DNA of 12,816 bases from Clostridium sp. CAG:1024 (lineage in GTDB: Bacteria > Bacillota > Clostridia > Christensenellales > CAG-138). Location: assembly GCA_000432015.1 (NCBI GenBank), contig HF985530.1, positions 16,974-29,789 on the forward strand, written 5' to 3'. This document shows positions 7,320 to 12,816 of this stretch, one piece after another; the stretch's first letter is position 1, and each line of letters starts with the position of its first letter. The notes beneath the pieces are model-generated. The model saw only the letters and a program-made list of their open reading frames with translations, was not told the DNA's origin and searched no databases. Made by a program: the position numbers and the translations under genes.

Positions 7320-8075
7320 CTATTTTGCCGGTTCGACCGGCAGATTGAAGCAGTGCAGCTGTAAGAACGAATAGAGTTTCAGCGCTTCCGCCCGCTTGAC
7401 GCCGGCCTTTTGCCCGAACCAGCGGGACTGTGCGTCCAATGCAAGCAGAAGGGTCGGCTCCACTTGAGAGCGATGACGTTTCACGGCGTCGAGCTTTGCA
7501 TCCCAGAATGCGCCGATGTCCGCGTAGGCGTTCGGCTCCGCCGTGAAGTATTGGCCGAGGATCCCGACCTGCCAGGGGTCCGTATGCCGCGCGTTGTCCG
7601 GCAGGCGCGGACAGAAATCGCAGACCGCGTCCATGACCGCATAGCGCACTGCCCAGCCGGTCTTGATGTGATCGCGGTGGCATTCGTTGGTCAGCGTCGG
7701 GTCAACGGAAAATACCGCGTCCGGCCGAAGCCTGCGAATGACGGGGACGATCTTTTCCGCGATCTGCTCCGCCGTGGCGTCGGTCTTGTCCGCAAAGCCG
7801 AGGAAACCTGCGCTCTGCACGCCGAGACGCGCCATGGCGTCCAACGCCTCGCGCTGCCGCAGGGAAAGCCCGTCCCTGTATTGGTCGGGCGGGCAGTCGA
7901 GCCGGTCGTCCGTTACGGTCAGGCCAAAGACCTCCGCGCCGCGGCTCAGAAGATAGGCCATCGTGCCGCCTGCGCCGATCTCGTTGTCGTCCGGGTGCGG
8001 CTGAATGAAGAGCGCGCGGCGAACGGTTTCGAGCTTCGGCACTGCGGCAAGTTCGACTGCAAGTCGCTCCATCAT
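7320..8075 (-). CDS. PIG-L/LmbE-type zinc-dependent N-deacetylase
   Basis: A 251-residue cytoplasmic enzyme of the PIG-L (LmbE-like) deacetylase family. Both zinc motifs are present: PHPDDNEIGAGG at residues 26-37 (H27 and D30 as ligands, D29 as the likely catalytic base) and HRDH at residues 133-136 (H136 as the third ligand). The family removes N-acetyl groups from GlcNAc-containing molecules, including GlcNAc-PI, mycothiol and bacillithiol precursors, and, in archaea, diacetylchitobiose. Its neighbours (sugar kinase, GH4, sugar symporter) argue for a catabolic N-acetyl disaccharide or its phosphate rather than a thiol cofactor, but this is inference. The ATG overlaps the kinase TGA by 3 nt (ATGATGG), with GGAGG 9 nt upstream, so translation is probably coupled. 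A second ATG follows immediately at 8072. Confidence 0.88.
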   Translation of the reverse strand: MMERLAVELAAVPKLETVRRALFIQPHPDDNEIGAGGTMAYLLSRGAEVFGLTVTDDRLDCPPDQYRDGLSLRQREALDAMARLGVQSAGFLGFADKTDATAEQIAEKIVPVIRRLRPDAVFSVDPTLTNECHRDHIKTGWAVRYAVMDAVCDFCPRLPDNARHTDPWQVGILGQYFTAEPNAYADIGAFWDAKLDAVKRHRSQVEPTLLLALDAQSRWFGQKAGVKRAEALKLYSFLQLHCFNLPVEPAK

Positions 8076-9070
8076 TGCGCGCAGCCTCCGAAACTCTGCC
8101 GGACACGTTCCTTGAGTCCGGCTTCATCTTCCGGCTGTACGCCGTCGAGCTCCATCGCCCAGAGCAGTGCGCCTGCGACCGGCTCCGTCGAGATGATGCG
8201 GATGCGATAGTCGCCCGCTTTTGCAAGACTGCTGCGCAGCGTATCGATGGCAAGCGGACACTCACAGCGCGTGAACTGGGAACCGAGCAGCACCACGTCG
8301 ACGGGCGACGGAAGCGCGAGCTCTTCTGCGATGCAGCGAATGGAGAGCGCGTAATCCTCGCCGCTGTCGATCAGGATGCGGCGTGCGACCGCATCGCCTG
8401 CGCCGGCCGCTTCGTGCAGTAGCTGCGAGATCCTGCGGTACGCGGCCGCCATATCGCCGTAGATCTGCATCGCGACGGCCTGGCAGAACGCATCGCGGGC
8501 GTCGATGCCGAGCCAATCGAAGAACATTCCTGTGAGAGCGGTCTCCTTGCCGCGCTTGAACAGCGCCGTATAGACCGCACGGATCGCCGCGGGAACGAGA
8601 TAGCCGCTGCCGCCGAGATCGCCGGTCAGATCGTTGTGCCCGCCGATCTGCATGGTGCGTCCGTCCGCCGCAATGCCCGCCACGGAATAGCCCGTACCGT
8701 TTACGGCGGAGACGCCGGAACGCCCCGCTTCGGCTTTTACGCCGAGGTATGCGTCGTTGGACAGAAGAAAACGGGAAAATCCCATGCCCGCGAGGATCTG
8801 TGAGATGAATTCATGCTGCATGGGCGTATCGACGCCGCTCATGCCGAACGCCGCGGCGCGCAGACCGTCTGCGGAAACGTCGGCCTGCTCCAGCAGCGGA
8901 AACACGATCCCGCTCACTGCGTCCGCAAGCGCGCCCATGCCGCCGGGCAGCGCTTCATGGTTGGTCGAGCCGCCGCGGACGGTCAGCAGCGTATCCGTCG
9001 CCGTGTTGTACAACGCACAGCGCGTCTTGGTTCCGCCGCCGTCGAGTCCCAGATACCAGCAGTTCTGCAT
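8072..9070 (-). CDS. BadF/BadG/BcrA/BcrD-family sugar kinase, N-acetylglucosamine kinase-like
   Basis: A 332-residue ASKHA-fold kinase, matching the NAGK-like branch in length. It begins with the phosphate-1 loop LGLDGGGTKT (residues 7-16), followed by GGSTNHEALPGG (33-44), SNDAYLG (104-110; D106 is the likely catalytic base) and NGTGYSVAG (124-132, phosphate-2). A glycine-rich GDLGGSGYL (150-158) follows. Two positions differ from the common NAGK pattern: GTGS is GTGY here, and GDEGS is GDLGG. This may tune substrate or nucleotide binding. The expected reaction is ATP-dependent 6-phosphorylation of GlcNAc or a GlcNAc-containing sugar. As the permease does not phosphorylate, this enzyme is the only visible source of a 6-phospho substrate for the GH4. 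I start at the ATG at 9070 (AGGAAGGG 9 nt upstream); the in-frame TTG at 9091 lies inside GH4. The start is 4 nt beyond the GH4 stop. Confidence 0.88.
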   Translation of the reverse strand: MQNCWYLGLDGGGTKTRCALYNTATDTLLTVRGGSTNHEALPGGMGALADAVSGIVFPLLEQADVSADGLRAAAFGMSGVDTPMQHEFISQILAGMGFSRFLLSNDAYLGVKAEAGRSGVSAVNGTGYSVAGIAADGRTMQIGGHNDLTGDLGGSGYLVPAAIRAVYTALFKRGKETALTGMFFDWLGIDARDAFCQAVAMQIYGDMAAAYRRISQLLHEAAGAGDAVARRILIDSGEDYALSIRCIAEELALPSPVDVVLLGSQFTRCECPLAIDTLRSSLAKAGDYRIRIISTEPVAGALLWAMELDGVQPEDEAGLKERVRQSFGGCAQ

Positions 9071-9074
9071 TCCG

Positions 9075-10376
9075 TTATTCCCTTCCTTCAAAGAACGATG
9101 ATTTCAAATGCGTCCGGTGCGCTTCGAGCAGCGCGTCGAGAACGGTTTTTGTTCGCCGGAAATCGCCCGCCAGCGGGTGGCTGAGCGCCGCGGCAAGCGC
9201 GTCCTGATAGCGGCCGGAAAACGCCGCGCGCGCAGCGAGACGTTCGTAGGACTTGACCGCCTGCATCAATCCTGTGATGTGCTCGGAGGCCGTGCTGCGC
9301 AGGGGAAGCGGTTCCGCGCCGTCGCGTGTGATGCGGCAGCGGATCTCCGCAACGTCCTCGGGATGCAGCATGGGCAGCATTCCGCGGTTCTGCACGTTGA
9401 CCACATGCATTGCGCCGGTATCGTTTTCCAGCGCTTCGATGAGACGGACCGCCGCAGTCGAGTACATCGCGCCGCCGCGTTTTTCGAGCAGCGCGGGCGC
9501 GGTATCCGTCGCGGGGTCGGCGTAAAGCGCAAGCAGCTTGTGTTCCAGCGCAAGACAGACCTCGCCGCGTGTCTTCCGTTCGTCCTGGCAGGCGGCAAGC
9601 ATTTCGTTTCGGTGGTAATAATAGTTGAGATAGCCGCAGGGGAACCCGCCGATCGCGCGCAGTTCTTCCGGCGTGTACTTCATATCCGGGATGTTGTTGA
9701 GCCCGGACTGCTCGATGGGAAGGGACAGTACGCGCTCCAAAAGCTCCGTCTGTCCGTCGTAGATACCCGTGATCCAGCAGAGATGGTTGAGGCCGGTAAA
9801 CTCACACTCGACCGCCTCGCCAAGCAGCGTTTCCGCCTCGCGCGCGAGCTTTACGGGGATGTTGCACAACCCGATGCAGCGCAGGCTCGGCCGCACGTGA
9901 AGCAGGGCTTCCGTCACAAGGCCGGAGGGATTTGCAAAGTTGATGAGCCACGCGTTCGGCGATGCGTATTTCTGCACGGCGTCCGCGATCTCGTCGATCA
10001 CGGGAATGGTGCGAAGCGCGCAGGACAGGCCGCCGAGCCCCGTGGTCTCCTGTCCGATCAGACCGTGCTGCAGGGGGATGCGTTCGTCGAGAATGCGTGC
10101 GGGCATCTTGCCGACACGGATCTGCGTGATGACATAGTCCGCGTCGCGGACGGCCTTGCGATAGTCGCAGTAGCGCTCGACACGCGCCTTGGCCGACGCT
10201 TTGCGCAGCATGCGTTCCGTCAGAGCGGCGAGGACCTCGCAGCGCTCCATGTCCGTATCGCAAAACGCGAAGGTGTCGATATGCAAACGATCTTGACAGC
10301 GGAGGAAACCATTGATCAGTTCCGGCGTGTATGTGCTTCCTGCTCCGATGACGGCGATACGCAGTGAATGCGGCAT
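9075..10376 (-). CDS. Glycoside hydrolase family 4, 6-phospho-beta-glucosidase type (ChbF/CelF-like)
   Basis: A 433-residue NAD+- and divalent-metal-dependent glycosidase, full length for GH4. The Rossmann motif is GAGSTYTPEL (11-20). The block QIRVGKMPARILDE (85-98) to GQETTGLGG (108-116) and NPSG (149-152) are family hallmarks. The metal site is the cysteine of CNIP (C171) and the histidine of GLNH (H198). CNIP is the form seen in beta-specific 6-phospho-glycosidases (CelF, BglT, ChbF); alpha-specific members carry CHxx. A Tyr-rich segment (GYLNYYYH, 248-255) should contain the catalytic base. GH4 works by oxidation at C3, elimination and Michael addition, and this branch normally needs a C6 phosphate. 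It is the first gene of the operon. GGGAG lies 9 nt before the ATG, and the promoter and operator lie just upstream. Hydrolysis of a (partly deacetylated) chitobiose 6-phosphate is my inference; cellobiose 6-phosphate is the alternative. Confidence 0.93.
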   Translation of the reverse strand: MPHSLRIAVIGAGSTYTPELINGFLRCQDRLHIDTFAFCDTDMERCEVLAALTERMLRKASAKARVERYCDYRKAVRDADYVITQIRVGKMPARILDERIPLQHGLIGQETTGLGGLSCALRTIPVIDEIADAVQKYASPNAWLINFANPSGLVTEALLHVRPSLRCIGLCNIPVKLAREAETLLGEAVECEFTGLNHLCWITGIYDGQTELLERVLSLPIEQSGLNNIPDMKYTPEELRAIGGFPCGYLNYYYHRNEMLAACQDERKTRGEVCLALEHKLLALYADPATDTAPALLEKRGGAMYSTAAVRLIEALENDTGAMHVVNVQNRGMLPMLHPEDVAEIRCRITRDGAEPLPLRSTASEHITGLMQAVKSYERLAARAAFSGRYQDALAAALSHPLAGDFRRTKTVLDALLEAHRTHLKSSFFEGRE

Positions 10377-10399
10377 ATAGAATTGCTCCCAATGAATTT

Positions 10400-10414
10400 A
10401 TTAAGTTACTTAAT
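10400..10414. promoter_or_regulatory. Candidate ROK-repressor operator at the operon start
   Basis: A perfect palindrome, ATTAAGT-T-ACTTAAT (7-nt arms, 1-nt centre), lies 8 nt downstream of the -10 of the sugar operon, covering the predicted +1 to +15. AT-rich palindromes are typical for XylR/NagC-type ROK proteins, and one is encoded next door. A repressor bound here would block initiation. Operator identity is inferred. Confidence 0.55.
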
Positions 10415-10421
10415 TATATTC

Positions 10422-10450
10422 AATATAGCATCGGAGCGCCTCACTGTCAA
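10422..10450 (-). promoter_or_regulatory. Promoter of the five-gene sugar operon
   Basis: On the minus strand a perfect -35 TTGACA (10450-10445) is followed after exactly 17 nt by TATATT (10427-10422). The start is predicted near 10415, giving a leader of about 39 nt that ends in GGGAG 9 nt before the GH4 ATG. A promoter this close to consensus fits control by repression. Confidence 0.75.
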
Positions 10451-10497
10451 GGGGGCGGATGCGGGAATTCCGCGTAGGATCTGGGCAGTCTCGCCTC

Positions 10498-10526
10498 TTT
10501 ACAGGATACTGAAGTTCCTTTATAAT
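10498..10526 (+). promoter_or_regulatory. Promoter of the ROK repressor gene
   Basis: TTTACA (10498-10503), 17 nt, then a perfect TATAAT (10521-10526). The transcript should start near 10533, leaving a leader of about 108 nt before the ATG at 10641. Its -35 lies 47 nt from the -35 of the divergent operon promoter. No second copy of the 10400-10414 palindrome is seen at this promoter. Confidence 0.7.
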
Positions 10527-10640
10527 ACCATGCAGCGGACGCAGCGAATGCACCCGGTGCGAACGTGCTTGTGCCGTGCGAAACGCGCGGCCGCACGAGG
10601 AACGTTGTTCCGCAGAGCAAAGGGGAAGGAGTTGGAACGC

Positions 10641-11789
10641 ATGTGCGCAGTATTTGCCGCAGATATGAAGGAACAGAACCGTTTGCAGGTCTATCATGCG
10701 ATCCGCCAAACCCCCGGCCAGGCGGTCACGCGAACGGAGATCGGGCGGAAAACGGGGATCTCTGCGCCGACGGTGCTGAAAATATTCGATTTTTTTGAAC
10801 GGCGGGGACTGTTGGTTTCGGAGGGCGAAAAAAACGTCATGGACGCCGGGCGCAAGCCGAGCGTATTTCGATTTGTTCCTGCCGCCGCGCTTACGGTGGG
10901 CGTGACCTACGACGGGCATGTGCTGGAAATGTCGCTTGTCGATCTGAACTATCAAACGGTAAAACACAGACGGTTCCCGCTGACGACGGACGTCGCATCC
11001 ATGGTCGGAGAAACGCTGCCGCGCTGTCTGCCGGAGTTTACGGCCGGGGCGCCGAGGATCCTGGGGATCGGCGTATCCCTGCCCGCGTCGGTAAATAATG
11101 CGGAAAAGCGGATCACCTATCAGGCGTTCCCCTCTTTTCGGGAGCGTATGTCGAAGGGAAGCCTTATGCCGGAGTGCAACGCGCTGGAAAAGCGCATGGG
11201 CGTGCCGGTCCTGCTTGAAAACGACGTGAACTGCGCTGCGATCGCGGAATACCGGCAGCTTGGACTCGGCGAACAGGACGACCTCATCTATATCATGCTG
11301 GGCGGCGGCGTCGGCGCAGGGCTTGTGATGGACGGGCGGCTGCGGCGCGGCGGGAATTTTTCCTGCGGCGAGATCGGATACATGGTCTGGAACGCGGACT
11401 ACCGGGGCGACAGCAGAACGGGCTATCTCGAGGATCTGCTCTACCGCGCGCCGAAGGAACGTTATGGCGTCGATCTGCTGCGGACGGACGTTTCCGTGCC
11501 GGAAGCATTGGTGAGCGAGCTGGCCGATACACTGGCGATCGCCATTGCCAATCTGTCCAATGCGCTGGATGTGAGCCGGTTTATTCTCGGCGGCTGTGTG
11601 GCGGAACGATTGGGCGAGCTGCTGCTTCAGGAAGTGAACGCACGCCTGTTCCGGCTTTGTGTCCATGATGCCTATCTCATTCCGGCGTGCTGTGCCGACG
11701 GATGCGCGCGCGGCGCGGCCTCGCTTTTGATCCAACAGGAACTGGACAAATTTCTCTCCGATCGCGGTGATCCAGAGCCGGACGCATAA
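10641..11789 (+). CDS. ROK-family transcriptional repressor (NagC/XylR-like)
   Basis: A 382-residue regulator. An N-terminal winged helix-turn-helix (about residues 12-60; VTRTEIGRKTGISAPTV, 29-45) is joined to a ROK sugar-kinase-fold domain. Recognisable parts of the latter are GIGVSLPASV, LLENDVNCAAIAEY and the glycine-rich IMLGGGVGAGLVMDG. Where ROK proteins normally have GE.GH followed by CxCGxxGCxE, the zinc-binding motif, this protein reads GEIGYMVWN and lacks the cysteine cluster. It is therefore zinc-free or structurally altered and unlikely to be a kinase. The start is the ATG at 10641, with AAGGAG 9 nt upstream; the open frame running back to 10368 crosses both promoters and is not coding. 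It is divergent from the sugar operon and most probably represses it, with an amino sugar or its phosphate as inducer (inferred). A strong terminator follows 41 nt after the stop. Confidence 0.9.
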   Translation: MCAVFAADMKEQNRLQVYHAIRQTPGQAVTRTEIGRKTGISAPTVLKIFDFFERRGLLVSEGEKNVMDAGRKPSVFRFVPAAALTVGVTYDGHVLEMSLVDLNYQTVKHRRFPLTTDVASMVGETLPRCLPEFTAGAPRILGIGVSLPASVNNAEKRITYQAFPSFRERMSKGSLMPECNALEKRMGVPVLLENDVNCAAIAEYRQLGLGEQDDLIYIMLGGGVGAGLVMDGRLRRGGNFSCGEIGYMVWNADYRGDSRTGYLEDLLYRAPKERYGVDLLRTDVSVPEALVSELADTLAIAIANLSNALDVSRFILGGCVAERLGELLLQEVNARLFRLCVHDAYLIPACCADGCARGAASLLIQQELDKFLSDRGDPEPDA

Positions 11790-11829
11790 AGCGCGTTTTC
11801 GTCCTGAAAAACAAACCGAAGGAAAGCGC

Positions 11830-11870
11830 TCCCCTTTTTGCTTTTTTCAAAAGCGGGAGGGGGACTTTTT
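11830..11870 (+). terminator. Rho-independent terminator of the ROK gene
   Basis: A long hairpin (arms 11830-11845 and 11849-11864, loop TTC) is followed by C and TTTTT (11866-11870). The inner six pairs are GCTTTT/AAAAGC and the outer part is CCCC/GGGG. Four of the five middle pairs are U-G. Those wobbles become C-A mismatches in the opposite transcript, so the structure is specific to the plus strand. Confidence 0.8.
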
Positions 11871-11959
11871 CTGCTGAAAAACAACAGGAAACGCTGCGTG
11901 GACGGGGAAACGGCGAAGAGAAGGCCTTCTTTCCACCATCACAATCTGCCCCGCAAAAG

Positions 11960-11992
11960 AAACGGGCGGTTCGTATGTGAACCGTCCGTTTT
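11960..11992. terminator. Terminator-like hairpin, repeat copy 2
   Basis: AAACGGGCGGTTC pairs with GAACCGTCCGTTT around the same GTATGT loop as at 2636-2669, followed by TTTTGT. A 35-nt block is shared with copy 1 except for one A-to-G change at 11966, which keeps a G-U pair in the plus-strand RNA. It lies between the convergent ROK gene and the right-edge gene. On the minus side the T-rich TTTCTTTT follows the stem, so it may terminate both. Confidence 0.7.
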
Positions 11993-12086
11993 GTAGAGCG
12001 CAGACCCAAACAGCAAAAGCACGGTAAGCATATGACCAAGCCGACGTTTTCCGGCAGCGTTTGCCCAGAAGAAGACCGTTCGCGGC

Positions 12087-12816
12087 CTACGTCCGCGCGC
12101 CGCGCTCCGTGACCCGTACCCAGTAACCGCCGGAGCGCGTGCGGATGAAGCGGGTAAAGCCGGACAAATGCCGCGGCGGCAAGGGGCTGTACTCGCCGCG
12201 CACCGCAAACAGGCGATACCGTTCCCGACCGCTGATCCATTCGCCCTCCAGGTGCTCCAGTACGCCGCTGCCGGAGATCCGAACGAATTGAGCACCGGGG
12301 AAGATATGCGGGAACGGATTATCGCAGCGCTCGCGGGCAATAGCATTCGGCAGCTCCAGCAGCGCTTCGACCTGTTCATCCCATGCCCTGCGGTGCGACG
12401 CGCACTCTGCTGTGTCGGCAGGCGGGCGCTGTGCGGAAGACGGTTTCTGCGGCGATGGCTCCGCCTTTGTGCCGGACAGCGCCGTGCGGAATGCGTCCGC
12501 CGATGCGTGCGTTTCCCTTGCACGCTCGCTCTGCGCGGCGCTCCTTGCGCCCTCCTGCGTGACCAGCGGAAGCACGGGCGTATTCAGCCGGGAAAAGGCT
12601 GCGTCCGCGCGCCGCAGCAGCGCCATAAAGGATTCCGAATCCGCGGCGCTCTCCTGTACGGAGGGCGGGACGCGATCCTCGGCTCTTGTGAAGTGCAGCA
12701 GTTTGCCCGCAGTTTCCCGTACCGGCTTGGCTTGCCGGGGCGTGTCGCCGTGCGCGGGCATGCTTTGCGCTTCCGCGCGCTGCACGTCATCCGCGGCAGG
12801 CTGCGCGATCGTTTCC
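12087..12816 (-). CDS. Unknown protein, C-terminal part: Pro/Ala-rich region plus compact aromatic domain (start beyond window)
   Basis: Not recognised with certainty. The frame is open to the right edge, so the true start lies outside; 242 residues are visible. The first 150 or so are rich in Ala, Pro, Ser, Arg and Glu (for example SPQKPSSAQRPPADTAE) and look disordered. The last 78 form a compact domain rich in aromatics and Gly: DNPFPHIFPGAQFVRI, EHLEGEWISGRERYRLFAV, PPRHLSGFTRFIR and GGYWVRVTE. I have an impression of similar tails in uncharacterised clostridial proteins but cannot name the family. No signal peptide or membrane segment is visible. The stop at 12087 faces the ROK gene, with the hairpin repeat in between. 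Confidence 0.7.
   Translation of the reverse strand, partial: ETIAQPAADDVQRAEAQSMPAHGDTPRQAKPVRETAGKLLHFTRAEDRVPPSVQESAADSESFMALLRRADAAFSRLNTPVLPLVTQEGARSAAQSERARETHASADAFRTALSGTKAEPSPQKPSSAQRPPADTAECASHRRAWDEQVEALLELPNAIARERCDNPFPHIFPGAQFVRISGSGVLEHLEGEWISGRERYRLFAVRGEYSPLPPRHLSGFTRFIRTRSGGYWVRVTERGART

Noticed and set aside
9108..10367. 419-codon plus-strand frame opposite the GH4 gene
   Set aside because: It lies fully within GH4, which has every family motif on the minus strand. The product is Arg/Ala/Val-rich without recognisable features.
10368..10640. N-terminal extension of the ROK reading frame
   Set aside because: It spans the two divergent promoters and the palindrome; the ATG at 10641 has a good AAGGAG and places the helix-turn-helix at the normal distance from the N-terminus.
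10410..11735. 441-codon minus-strand frame opposite the ROK gene
   Set aside because: The ROK motifs on the plus strand are clear, and this frame also crosses both promoters.

Overview
The window is GC-rich, with short intergenic gaps, strong GGAGG-type ribosome binding sites and long fortuitous antisense frames. A lipoprotein with a Gram-positive lipobox, a surface protein ending in a sortase-type IPVTG motif plus membrane anchor and basic tail, and the GH4/ROK/GPH gene content point to a Firmicute. A GC-rich anaerobic clostridial gut-type bacterium is the likeliest source; this is inference, and no rRNA or tRNA gene is present to settle it.

Left part (1-2540): the start of a small membrane protein (minus, cut by the window edge) lies downstream of a NagD-type HAD phosphatase (minus). 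Divergently, on the plus strand, a short lipoprotein is followed after only 8 nt by a UPF0489-family protein with arginase-like metal motifs. Each transcription unit has a recognisable sigma-70/SigA-type promoter in the 1057-1345 gap.

Central part (2789-10376, minus): one tight operon of five genes, in transcription order GH4 6-phospho-beta-glycosidase, BadF/BadG-type sugar (GlcNAc-like) kinase, PIG-L/LmbE-type zinc deacetylase, GPH-family sugar:cation symporter, and a 1046-residue cell-wall-anchored protein with an Ig-like module, a probable alpha/alpha-toroid and a second Ig-like module. A consensus promoter (TTGACA, 17 nt, TATATT) starts the operon and a perfect 15-nt palindrome sits at the predicted transcription start. 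A ROK-family repressor is transcribed divergently (10641-11789) from its own TTTACA/TATAAT promoter. My reading: the ROK protein controls capture, uptake, 6-phosphorylation, N-deacetylation and hydrolysis of an N-acetylated beta-disaccharide. This would be a PTS-free analogue of the E. coli chitobiose (chb) pathway built from non-homologous parts. The substrate is inferred, not shown.

Right part (11790-12816): a strong terminator follows the ROK gene. Then comes the second copy of a 35-nt hairpin repeat, whose first copy lies at 2637-2671; both copies sit between convergent genes. The window ends in the 3' part of a minus-strand gene of unknown function, with a Pro/Ala-rich disordered region and a compact aromatic C-terminal domain.

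I saw no CRISPR array, insertion sequence, tRNA, rRNA or phage gene.
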